NCBI GenBank assembly: GCA_037957365.1
Contig: JARHVA010000459.1
Span: forward strand, 4,293,001 to 4,357,000
Source: Torreya grandis
Lineage: Eukaryota > Streptophyta > Pinopsida > Cupressales > Taxaceae
DNA: 64,000 nt
Direction: 5' to 3'
In this document: positions 49,787-59,890 of the stretch, in pieces
Layout of the letters: each line of letters opens with the position of its first letter
Position numbering within the stretch: position 1 is the first letter of the stretch
Position numbers and translations under genes: made by a program
Notes under the pieces: generated by a model
Databases searched by the model: none
What the model was told of the DNA's origin: nothing
What the model saw: only the letters and a program-made list of their open reading frames with translations

Positions 49787-52140
49787 CACATAACTTATAT
49801 AAATGTAAATACACCATTTAGGTTATGATTATTATACTAGTGTGGGCACAAAACAAAGTTTATTCCCAATAATATTTGATTATGTAAGATAAAAGTTGTC
49901 ATAATATCTCAATAATATAACTATAACATTATTTATGACAAATAAATCTCTTTCTTAGATAATAGTTTATCTTGAGTATCAAATATAATACTACACCAAA
50001 TATCTTTGATACATTAAAAACATTATTATAAATGATGTTCAAGCATAAATTTAAATTTTCTATGATGGCATCATAGGCTACAAGTATAAATAACCAAATT
50101 TATAAGATAAAACCCCACAAATTATATAGAATGATAATTATCATATTAAGAAACACAATATAAATATGAACTAAACAAGTTTTTGAGATGATCATAACAT
50201 TAATACATATCTATAATAATGTTAACTTAGTCGATGTGATCTTATAAGGAATAAAAACATGTCCTTGATAACTTAAAGTAATTTTAAATACATTAACATA
50301 TATCCTCCTCAAGGTATACTAAAATTTTAAATAATACATTAAATATCATAATAGCATACATACACCTCATGCACAACCAAAATGATAGATGTAAAAGATA
50401 GATAATATAAATCTATCCTCTCAAAGATTTTTTTAAGAATTTCCTTGTTTAAATACAACTGAATACAAAAGTATAATAATATGAATAAAAGGTATATTAA
50501 TGGGTATACAAATATTTCCAAGCAATTTTAACTCCTTGAATATCATCAATGAATAATTGAAACCCAAATTGGCTAATATTTTTCCCTACCTACCCCAACC
50601 ATTAACTTGTGTGTAGGAAACACTTTATAATAATAATCATAAAAAGTAAAAGAGAGAGAGGGTCCTCTAGGCTTATATTATATATTTCAATTTACTAGGA
50701 GTTAGTTTATTGCATCCACTTATGTTACATATACTAACTAATATTCTGAGGTTTATTAAAATTTCAACGTATCATGGTTGTATGATGTTCTTTGCCATGA
50801 GGATCCTATGAATTTATATGTATTATAGGATATATATAGCCTAATTTTCCTTTCAATAAATATACTTTAACTTTTATATTTAATGTATTCACCTAATGGA
50901 CATAGAATCCGTACCAAGAGGATTATATGCCTTACCATGGGTTGATAAATAGTAAACCTCCAATAGGCATGTACATTTTATTTATAAAATCATATAATTA
51001 TTATGTTTTATTAATATTTAATAACCCTATTTTATATTTTCCTTTATTTCCAACACCCATTATATTTACCAACTATTTAATATAAATTGTCAGGGTTTTC
51101 TATAAAACAAGTTATAGACTTGTAAACTTTGCTAGTGGGATTTATTAATTTATTTATGAGGTGCAATTCCTATATTTATCAATGGCCTTTTTTAATTGAC
51201 ATCATACACATTTAATAATAGTTTAGGGTTAGTATATAAAACAATTGAATTCCACACAATTAATACCTAGGAACAACAAATCCATTTAACCATATGTAAA
51301 ATATACTTAGCTTACGGGTATGAAAGAAACAAATTTACTATATACAATAGAAATAATAAACCATAATCCATAACTCATTATAATGGTTTTATCATTACTT
51401 TTTAAAAAATTACAATGATTAATAGGCTCACATTTCACTTTCTTCATTTTATTCTTCCTTTTTAACCCTAGTACTGAGCATACACTTTCCCAACGTACTG
51501 TTATTTTTATTATTTTTCCTAGTTTTTCCATGCCAAAAAGGATTCTATAAATTTAAGCCTCTAATACTAACTAAAAATGGGAAGTTTCCTATAGTTATTT
51601 ATGGACCTCTATCTTCATTTTAAATTATATTTTCATGTTCAACCCATGGTCAAAATGTAGTCATCAACATTTTCGTGAATTCATATGGAAAATAAATAAT
51701 CATAAGATAAAAACTCATGCACTTCCATATCTCCATGTTAACCAAGGTGAGATTTTTATACACTCAACCCAATGATGGTGTTAAAATTAAATAAATGAAA
51801 CTTGGTGTTGATTTATTTTCCCCTCATGATTTAAAACCATCCAATGATTTTTGGTTAAGGTTTGGGTTAGTATAGTTTTTTATCCATCCTTTTCATTTAA
51901 CCATTATTTTCTAATACATTGAAATAATTCCATGACCTTAGGGATATGGAGTTTATCCCTCCATTATTTTTTTTCCATCTTGGGTATTATATAAATTACA
52001 TAGTACATGAGCCCAAAGTCAATTTTATACTAGATAATGTGCCTATAACAAGACTCATTAGTGGTTTATTTTTCTTGCTACATATTACATTATCATGTGT
52101 CTTTCATCACTAAATAGATATCTAAATAAGTTACAACCAC
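49787..52140. other. unassigned AT-rich stretch
   Basis: No coding motif, RNA gene or paired repeat seen. It may be the continuation of the gypsy-2 5' LTR beyond gypsy-3, or the 5' LTR of gypsy-5. Several minus-strand open stretches of 60-74 codons (for example 51531-51307) lack any known motif. Confidence 0.45.
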
Positions 52141-52467
52141 AAGGTGATGCAATGTGGATATAGTCTCTTTTTGGTTTCAATATGATGAATTTTTTATTTA
52201 AAATTATAGTAATAAAATTCATAACAAATCTAATTAAGATATATTTACCTTGGCTTGGTTCTTTTCACTAATGGTACATTAACAATAACACTATACATGT
52301 AGCATAGTATTTTAATCTAATAATTTGATCAAGACAAGCCATATAAGACTTAATATGATCATATAATTATTCATAAATGAGAATGAATAAAATACTTAAT
52401 TTTTTTGTTAAATTAATTAAATAAATGGTGAATTATAATTCTTAATTTTTTTAATCTCCTTTCATGA
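52141..52467 (+). repeat. dispersed repeat, copy 2 (pairs with 7081-7405)
   Basis: Same-orientation match to 7081-7405, including the ACAAGCCATATAA and AATGAGAATGAATAAAAT blocks. Confidence 0.7.
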
Positions 52468-53029
52468 AGTAGAGAGTGAAATTGTGAAGGGCATAACTTT
52501 TGACTTGTTTATTAGATTGAGATCTCATTCATGCTAAAATGAAGATAAATGAAATATGCATGTATCCATAAACTGATACACCATTTATTATATGTTATAA
52601 TATTTTTTAATATCCATATGATATCATCTATAGGTTCAAAATTGCATTCTATTATTTTTAGTCATGCTAAAAATAGTGAAAATTTGATAACTTTATAACC
52701 AAATGTCAACTAGAGTTAAATTTCACCCAAAATAATATATTTTATATTTATATGATATTTTTAATAAATTATGCCCATATGATCTTTCATGGTTTTTTTT
52801 AAAATAAATTGTTTATTTATAACAGGTCTAGTTAACTCTAGGCACTTTTTCATTTTTATAGAATTTTTAATTTTTGCATGTCAACTCTAATTTATAGATG
52901 ACATGTATTAAATAATAATATTTAATTATTTATTAATTAAATTTTAATCATTATATAATATTAATTTCATGTAATTTATGAGTTTATGCCTATTTATATT
53001 TTACTTAGCTACTATATTTTTTCATCATC
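52468..53029 (+). other. probable 3' part of the gypsy-5 5' LTR
   Basis: Very AT-rich and non-coding, ending in TTCATCA two bases before a PBS-like site. The left end of this LTR was not found and no 3' LTR is available for comparison, because gypsy-5 is interrupted by gypsy-6. Confidence 0.4.
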
Positions 53030-53044
53030 TAGTATCAAAACAAG
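53030..53044 (+). promoter_or_regulatory. gypsy-5 primer-binding site, mutated
   Basis: TAGTATCAAAACAAG, which equals the initiator Met type TGGTATCAGAGC with three G to A changes. The spacing to gag downstream is right. Confidence 0.55.
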
Positions 53045-53149
53045 TTTGAATCATAGATAGTATATATTTATTAATTGATGTTATTATATTTTGGTATAAT
53101 ATTATGTGTTTTAATAATAGGTTTAATATATTGTGAGAGTAAAATTATG

Positions 53150-54350
53150 AGGAATAATTTTTCATATGAATAATATTATGCTAAAACTATAGGTGCAAGT
53201 GGAATAATTAACTTTAATTATCACAAATCAAAGATAGAGGTGAGAGAGAGAGAGAGATGAAATAGAGGAAGAAATAAATCATGAAGATGAAATTAATTAA
53301 GAATATAAGTTATAAAAACCAAAATAAATAGATGATATGATGGTTAATAATTTTGAGGGAATGAATGAATCAAGGTTGATGTTATAGATTATGGAGATAG
53401 TTTGAAACTAGACGATTTGATAGGCTGGTTAAATAGCATGAAGAAGTTTTTAAAATGGAGTAAAATAAAAAATAAATTAAATTTTGAATGAAAAAAAATT
53501 TAAGGGTCATGAAATGATTTGGTGGGATCACCTATAGATAAATATAGAAAGGGTAAAGTGACCATGAACACATGGAGTAAGATGGAGAATAAGACGAGGG
53601 AGAAATTTATTCTTAATAATAAGAATTAACTATATAAATAAGATTATATGATTTAAGGAAAAGGATCATAGTATATAATAGTATATAGATGAGTTTTACA
53701 TTCTTTCCATATGATTGGATCATGATGAAATAGAATAAAGGATGGTCTTAAGGTATGTAAATGGCTTGAAGTGTTATATTCAAGATGAATTGAGCATGCA
53801 TAGAATATTTTGCATGAAGGAGGATTATCAATTAGTTTTTAAGGTATAAGATAAATTAAATATATAAAATATTAGACTATAAATGGGGAAAATAATAGGA
53901 TAATCAGCTTTAGTAAGGGGACAATGTGTATTTAATTATACTAGAGGAGGATCTCCCCATGGTGCATAAAATCAAGAAGATAATAGACACATATTTTAAT
54001 ATCAATAAATATGAAGAGGACTTCATAGTGAATAAGGATATGGTGGTGATAGATGGTGGTTTATAAATTAACACATTTTTTATGTTTGTTGCATATGTGG
54101 AGAAGAAGGGTAGATAACATTTGAGTGTCTACACTATCATGACTGATAAAGGAGGTTAGAGGACCAACAAAGATTGAATTTAGTTGATGCTAAGATAGAA
54201 GAGAAAAATACAAAAGTTAAAATTGAAGAAAATATCATGATGAGAAAAATAATGATTAATCCAAGGAAATAATAGGTGTATAATAAGGAAGGTGGTGATG
54301 CATGGTTGTGAACAAACATTTATATAACAAGGTACACTTTAGTAGGTAAG
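53150..54350 (+). pseudogene. gypsy-5 gag
   Basis: At about 53404-53620: LKLDDLIGWLNSMKKFFKWS, KKFKGHEMIWWDHL and a tW-x-M-like segment, matching the retrotransposon gag pattern DW-x3-E-x-FF and LKG-x-A-x2-WW. At 54087-54128 a zinc knuckle skeleton is visible (CCICGEEG, then a stop in place of His, then ITFEC). Many stops. Confidence 0.72.
53241..53258 (+). repeat. short (GA)n run
   Basis: A GA run of about 17 bp at the start of gypsy-5 gag. Confidence 0.9.
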
Positions 54351-54359
54351 ATATGCAAA

Positions 54360-54665
54360 GTAATTATATATTGTGGTAGTTGTGAAAATCTGGTTTCTAA
54401 GTAAAAGGCAAAGAGACTAGGTTTGTAATGTAAAAATCAATCTTGTCCTTATCATATTTTATGGTTTAAGAAAGGGAATGAAGTTATAGTAGTTAAAATG
54501 TATTTAATCATGTTTTTCATAGGAAAATCCTACAAAGAAGAAATATGGTGTGATGTTATTATAATGGATGCATGCCATGTGTTGTTGGGAAGACCATGGA
54601 AATATGATAGAAAGATAATTCATGATGGATAAAATAATACATATACTTTTTAAAATATGGTACAA
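54360..54665 (+). pseudogene. gypsy-5 protease
   Basis: IIYCGSCENLVSK near 54368 corresponds to the active-site D-x-GSC-x-N-x-VS motif with the aspartate replaced. At about 54550-54630 WCDVIIMDACHVLLGRPW and KYDRKIIHDG give the characteristic second half. The frame is interrupted by stops between them. Confidence 0.8.
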
Positions 54666-54929
54666 AGGTAGGTTTATTAAATCTTAAATAATAAGGGTAG
54701 GCATAAATAATTATGTTCACAAAAATTTATCAAAGACATGAAGATGATAGGTTGTTTTTATGCATTAATAATAAATAAAAAATACACATAAGTCATATAA
54801 ATACTAAAAGAAGTAGTAAAAGTGTTGAAATAATATACATATGTTATACATGATAATTTACCATATGTCTTTCCACAAAAGAGAGACATATAGCATCATA
54901 TTAATTTGATTCTAGGTCAACTCTACATA

Positions 54930-55701
54930 ATAAATAAACTTATAAGATGATTCCAATAGAACATGTAGAATTGAACAAACATGTTATTGAATTGTTGATA
55001 ACGGGTGTAGTAAGGAAAATTATTTGTCTATGTGAAACACAAGAATTTTTAATTCCAAATAAATATGGAGGGTGGAGGATGCATGTGGATAGTAGATCAA
55101 TCAATAAAATTACTATCAAATAAATATTTCCTATACCACATTTAAATGATATGATGGATGTTCTTGTAGGAGAAAAATACTTTACTATGATTGATCTAAG
55201 GAGTGGTTACTATCATATTCAAATTAGTGAAGAATATGAATGGAAAAAAATATTCAAGACTAGGGATGTATTATATGAGTGGATGGTGATTCCATTTGGA
55301 TTATATAATTCACCCATCACATTTATGAGGACAATGAAAACATCTATAAGAGATTACATTGGTAAGTTTTGATGGTTTATTTTGACGATATTTTTATATT
55401 TAGTAAGAGTAGAGATGAGAACTTAAGAAATTTGAGGATGGTAAATATTTGTTAGGAAAATATAATATCTATTTAAATATTAAAAAGTAAAAGTTTATGT
55501 AGAATAATTTCATATTTCTGGGGTTTTTAGTTTCAATAGATGGTGTAAGAATGGATGAAGAAAATGTTAAGGAAATTTTTGAGTGGCCTATTCCAAAGAC
55601 CATCACAAAGGTAAGAAGTTTACATGGTTTAGAAAAAATTTACCAAACTTTCATTAAAAAATTTAGTAGTATTGTTTCATCAATAACAAATTGCATGAGA
55701 G
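54930..55701 (+). pseudogene. gypsy-5 reverse transcriptase, interrupted by LINE-2
   Basis: From about 54940: HVELNKHVIELLITGVVRK, YGGWRMHVDSRSINKITIK, FPIPHLNDMMDVLVG, FTMIDLRSGYYHIQISEEYE (55151 onward, open for 73 codons), MVIPFGLYNSPITFMRTM. A one-base shift follows, then VYFDDIFIFSKS with the YFDD box intact at 55378-55389. MDEENVKEIFEWPIPKTITK and the FIKKFSSIVSSITNCM block end at the LINE-2 insertion point. It continues at 59399. Confidence 0.88.
55685..55701 (+). repeat. LINE-2 target-site duplication, left copy
   Basis: AACAAATTGCATGAGAG (17 bp), repeated exactly at 59382-59398. It codes for part of the gypsy-5 linker. Confidence 0.95.
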
Positions 55702-56779
55702 AATGCCTCTTATTGCATGGGATAACATTTGCAAACCGGTCAAGGATGGTGGACTTGGTATAAGGAAAATAAGAAGTATGAACACTGCCCTTTTAGCTAA
55801 ACAGGGATGGAGGGTCTATCAGGAAAATAAAGAATGGAGTAAAATATGGAAGCATAAGTATTTATTTAAGGCACAGTCACTTCGTGACTTCTTTACTACT
55901 CCAGATATTTCTTATCCATCTGCTATTTGGTGGGTAGTCCAGGGAACAAAACATGTTCTTAAAGAAGGAAGTTCATGGAAAGTAGGTAATGGTATAAAGG
56001 TGAAATTCTGGGAAGATATTTGGTTAAGAGGTAAACCCTTACAGGAAGAAATCCAAGATAAAGATGTTATAGAAAGATGTAAACAAAGAGTGGGCATAAC
56101 GGTTAATCAATACTGGCAGAACAACACTTGGGTAAACCTCACTGACTATGATCAAGATCTCAAGGATATTCAATTATCCCTAAATGTTATATCTCTACAT
56201 CCTAATCAAGAAGATAAAATTGTTTGGTACCAGGAGCCAAGTGGACAGTTTAAAGTCTCTTCCATTTTCATCTCCAAGGGAAATGGCAAAAAACCGTTAT
56301 GGACAAGAGCCTGGATTAAGGGGCTCATTCCTAAAATCAAGTTCTTTTTCTGGACCCTTCTCCAAAACAAAATTTTGACTCTGGATAATTTACAAAAATG
56401 TGGAATCAATATTGTTAACAGGTGTATTCTGTGTAAGAGAGACCTTGAAGATAGAGATCATCTGTTTGTGAATTGTTCCTTCACTTAGCTTGTTTGGAAG
56501 GAGGTTCTCAATCTGTGGGGCATTACATGGATTCACCACAAAAATGTTGAACTTTCTCTCAAAAGCTGGTATTGCCCTTCAAAGAATCCTGAAGTTCTCT
56601 TCTTATGGAAAATTACTCTTCCCCATATCTGGTGGGGAATATGGAATGAAAGAAATAACCGAATATTCAGAAACAAAGAGCTCCCTGGATGGGTGGTATG
56701 ACAGAACATCATTAGAGCTCTAAAGGAAAATTTTTCTTCTCAAAAAAATCTAAGCTCTAATCTCATGTGGATAATCCCC
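55702..56779 (+). pseudogene. LINE-2 ORF2: end of RT and zf-RVT zinc finger
   Basis: Open from the element edge to a TAG at 56486: MPLIAWDNICKPVKDGGLG, IRKIRSMNTALLAKQGWRV (the RT C-terminal GGLGI-x-N-x-ALL-x-KQGWR motif), WWVVQGTKHVLKEGSSWKVG, VKFWEDIWL, then zf-RVT: LWTRAWIKGLIPKIKFFFWT, ILTLDNLQKCGI, NRCILCKRDLEDRDHLFVNC. The CxxC-x7-H-x5-C ligands are all present. After the TAG the same frame goes on (LVWKEVLNLWGITW, HIWWGIWNERNNRIFRN) with TGA near 56698 and 56777. RNase H follows in another frame. Confidence 0.92.
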
Positions 56780-57345
56780 TGAGGACAAATTTTATTCTTG
56801 GTAAACCTGATAACCCCAGATCAGGTGTTACTTGGATTAGTCCACCTCAAGGTTGGATTAAAGGTAACTTTGACAGTGCAGCAAAAGGGAATCCAGGGAA
56901 TGCTAGTTGTGGTGGTGTTCTAAGAAACCATATGGGTATGTTTATTGATGCTATCGCAATTCCCATTGGTATATCTAACTGCCACATTGCCGAAGCTACA
57001 ACTGCCCTCCAGACCCTTAAATTAGCTGTGAACTCGGGATATTCCAAATTGTGGCTTGAAGGGGACTCTTTGAATGTTATAAATATCCTTAATAATAAGA
57101 ATAATACGTCTTGGACCATAGAGGATAAGGTAAAGGAGATGAAAACTCTTTTGAAGAAATTTGAAGATATAAAAATCACCCAAACCTATCGTGAAGCCAA
57201 TGGTGTTGCAGATTGGCTTGCTAACTGTGCTGTCCGGGAAGGTCAAAAAGTGAGGTGGGATGAAACCTTAGAAAGGAGCATGGATTTAAGGGCGATCATT
57301 CTTCTCGATGCCAGACATGCGAAAGAAGGTAAGCTTGGAGTGTAA
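56767..57345 (+). CDS. LINE-2 ORF2: RNase H domain (RVT_3 type), open
   Basis: An open stretch of 192 codons carrying a complete plant-type RNase H: WISPPQGWIKGNFDSAAKGN (first Asp), ISNCHIAEATTALQTLKLA (Glu), LWLEGDSLNVINIL (second Asp), and TYREANGVADWLANC (last Asp). All four acidic catalytic residues remain, unlike LINE-1. It starts in a frame shifted against the preceding RT/zinc finger part, and no ATG fits (GTG at 56767), so it was once part of the ORF2 polyprotein and the element is dead by this frameshift. It would remove the RNA strand during target-primed copying. Confidence 0.88.
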   Translation: MDNPLRTNFILGKPDNPRSGVTWISPPQGWIKGNFDSAAKGNPGNASCGGVLRNHMGMFIDAIAIPIGISNCHIAEATTALQTLKLAVNSGYSKLWLEGDSLNVINILNNKNNTSWTIEDKVKEMKTLLKKFEDIKITQTYREANGVADWLANCAVREGQKVRWDETLERSMDLRAIILLDARHAKEGKLGV

Positions 57346-57519
57346 TAAAAACATAATGAGTAGGAGGAGTGGCAGCATGGGGAAAGGCACTCAATTATTA
57401 AAGAGTAAGGTTCTCAAGAGGGAGAAGCGGATCCTAAAAAGACACAAAGTCGATGTCCCAATCAACTTGACAGCAGGAGGATCCAGGGTAATATACACAG
57501 TAATTGGGATTCAAAGAAA

Positions 57520-59121
57520 ATGAGTATGGCGCGTGAAAGGAAGGGAGAACCCCGTAAACTGGAGCCCAAGAGCTGTGCAGAATGGAGAGAGAAACATCAA
57601 GTCTGGAGAATTCTGCAGAAAGGAAAAGTAGTGAGATACATGGAAAGACTCCACGGCTCTAAACCGCATATCACGATGGCCTTTTTCAAAAATTGGTCTG
57701 ATGACAGGGTCACCTTGCATGGTATAACTGTAAACTTAACAAAGGATTTTCTTGCTGAGGTTACAGGGTTGCCAATGGATGGACTCAAATTTTCCAAGCA
57801 GACCAGCATTTTGAATGAGGCCTTTTGTAAGTTCCCCAAAATGGATGAGGAGGAGCAGAAGCTGGTCAAAAATGGGGATTTCTATGAGCTAGACCAGATT
57901 AAAGGGATATGGAGGGACGTCCTAAGCTATATTAGGGATTACTTCATCTTTGATAGAAGAAGCAAATGAGTGCATAAGTTCCATTTTGTCTTCCTCAACC
58001 ACTTCAGGCATAAGTTTAGCATGTCTTTTCCTTTCTATCTTCGCTACTCCCTGATCCAAAGCCTTTATGCTCATAGGAAAAAGGATATGTGCCCTATTCT
58101 TCATGAAGGCCTTATTCTGCTTATTGAAGGCTATTGCAAGAATAGGGCACTGGTTAAGTATCCCAAACAAGGGAAAAATAAGTTGCCAGGAAATAAAAAG
58201 AATGAAAATGTAAGCAAGAGAGGAAAAATTAAGACCCCTAGTCCTAATAAACAGATTGTAGAAGAAGAAAGGGGTCGGGAGAGAATTGAAGAACCCGAGG
58301 AGGAAAAACCAGAGGAAGAAGAAGGAACAGAGAGCTGGGACACCAACTCTAGTAATGATGAAGAAGGATCTAAGGAAATTGAAAAAGATAACGTCAATAC
58401 AAAGGAGGTTTTTGCTATCAAAACAGAAGAGACGGAGGAAAACTAGAAAGTGTCAGAGGATGAATTTGTCCAGGAAGATCCTGTTGAGGACCCAACTTCT
58501 AAGAATGAAAAGGAAATTTCTGTCCAAGATGATATTCAAAATATGGATATGGAAATTCAAACTGGAATCAATGAGTGGGAACAAAAGAGTCAAGAAGACT
58601 TCTTTGAAGAAGCCAGGAATAGCCCCAATAAAAAGTCTGAGGATTGGAGAGGGAAGAATCAGAATGATGAAACACACACTCCTATGACCTGGGTTAACTG
58701 TAAAGCTGAGTCTTCTTCCCAATTTGATTCCTGGTTGTATAGGTAGATCATTGATCTCAAGAGAAAATCAGAAACTTTGGAAGATTATCTGAAAGTTGCT
58801 TGGAACAAAGTAAACAACATGGAAAATCAGTTAAGCGAGATCCCTGTCAAGCTCAAAGCTTATGAGAAAAACCTTCAGGAACTAATAAAGGACAACAAAA
58901 AGAAAATGGAGGAAGTAACGTCCAACATTTGTGTAGCTGCTATCAATATAGGTAAACGAGCCAATGAGGAGACCAAAGCACTAGAGGGTCCCAGCAAAAG
59001 GACAAGGCAAAGCTTCAGAAAGAAAGATACACAAAAAGGAGCTTTGCTGGAGGCTACCACCTAGGAAACTGCTTTGAAAGGAAAAGAAGCCATGAACTTG
59101 ATACTGGAACTGGATGAATAA
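57520..59121 (+). pseudogene. LINE-2 ORF3: conserved downstream protein, unknown function
   Basis: One frame of 533 codons from ATG 57520 to TAA at 59119-59121, broken only by four stops (TGA 57967, TAG 58444, 58744, 59062) and no frameshift. Residues about 20-240: conserved domain with WRILQKGKVVRYMERLHG, FFKNWSDDRVTLHGI, KDFLAEVTGLPMDGLKF, FHFVFLNHFRHKFSMSFPFY. Then a lysine-rich part (GKNKLPGNKKNE), an acidic part (IEEPEEEKPEEEEGTESWD) to about residue 380, a coiled-coil-like segment (58777-58990) and a basic tail (SKRTRQSFRKKDTQKG). The N-terminal domain recalls the 'putative plant transposon protein' family; from memory only. LINE-1 has its homologue in the same place. Confidence 0.85.
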
Positions 59122-59381
59122 TCTGGTCCTTCTTGTTCGTTTAGAAACTTGTATTGATCTTTGTTCTCCTTTTGTTATCTTTTGTATGTTGTGATACCAG
59201 ATTTCTATTTCTAGGTTTTGACCGGATGCGTCTCTAATGGTTTCAGGTCCATTTAAAACCTGTTTTTGCTACTTCATTGTAGTGTTTTTTAGGCATTGCC
59301 TATGGGCTTAGACGTTCTTTATTTTGCTCTCTGTTACAAGGTTTTGGGGCCCCTTCAAAACCTATTTTTACCTCAATCTAA
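59122..59381 (+). other. LINE-2 3' UTR with two hairpins
   Basis: The terminal hairpin at 59340-59362 pairs GGTTTTG with CAAAACC around a loop GGGCCCCTT. An earlier one at 59239-59260 pairs GGTTT with AAACC. Both are followed by a pyrimidine-rich linker (CCTGTTTTTGC and CCTATTTTTACC), suggesting a duplicated unit. The element ends CTCAATCTAA without a long poly(A). Confidence 0.75.
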
Positions 59382-59398
59382 AACAAATTGCATGAGAG
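59382..59398 (+). repeat. LINE-2 target-site duplication, right copy
   Basis: AACAAATTGCATGAGAG, identical to 55685-55701. Confidence 0.95.
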
Positions 59399-59890
59399 TA
59401 AAAGAATTTGTATGGAAAAATGTCATAACATAGAGCTTTCAATTATTGAAAAATAAGAATACGTAAAAACCCATTTTAGTATTACCATATTTTACTAAAG
59501 TATTTGAGGTTAAATATGATGTTTAACATGTGGAAATTGGTGTTATTTTGATTCAAGAATGAAGGCCAATGACATATTTTAGTGATAAATTGGATGAGGT
59601 AAGAAATAAGTATTCTAAATATGATGTTTAATTTTATACCATTGTACAAGAATTATGACATTGGAGGCATTACCTAGTGCCTAAAGAGTTTATCTTATTT
59701 AGAGATCATGAGGCATTGAAGTATGGGAACACTCAAAATAAGTTAAATAGTAGACATGCAAAGTGGGTTTCTCATAGGGATATAATTTTTTTTGAAGCAT
59801 AAATCAAGAAAATAGAATCAGGTAGTTAATGCTTTGAGTAGGAGAGTGGCACTTTTAACTACTATTTTGAGTTAATTAGTTGGATTTGAA
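59399..59890 (+). pseudogene. gypsy-5 RNase H remnant
   Basis: The gypsy-5 frame resumes after LINE-2: [79 protein letters not shown], then [12 protein letters not shown]. These match the gypsy RNase H order (VLPDF-x2-x-FEV-x-D, YFSEKL-x5-YS-x-YD, F-x-L-x-SDHEALK, RHA-W). Catalytic sites are altered (DVH for DAS; FRDHE kept). Several stops. Confidence 0.85.

Larger units (their letters stand above)
55702..59381 (+). mobile_element. LINE-2: 5'-truncated, young L1-like LINE with ORF3
   Basis: A 3680-bp LINE tail inserted in gypsy-5 with a perfect 17-bp duplication. It begins inside the RT thumb region (truncation is usual for LINEs) and contains zf-RVT, RNase H, ORF3, a 3' UTR and a terminal hairpin. 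It shows few stops, a higher GC content and clearly more CpG than its surroundings, so it is much younger than LINE-1 and than its gypsy host. The same domain order as LINE-1 shows both are one family. Confidence 0.95.

Noticed and set aside
57308..57523. Basic 71-codon open frame between LINE-2 RNase H and ORF3, its TGA overlapping the ORF3 ATG
   Set aside because: The ATGA overlap is suggestive of coupled translation, but I found no counterpart in LINE-1, so I do not list it as a gene.
58131..58421. Minus-strand serine-rich open frame of 96 codons
   Set aside because: Antisense of the acidic region of LINE-2 ORF3.
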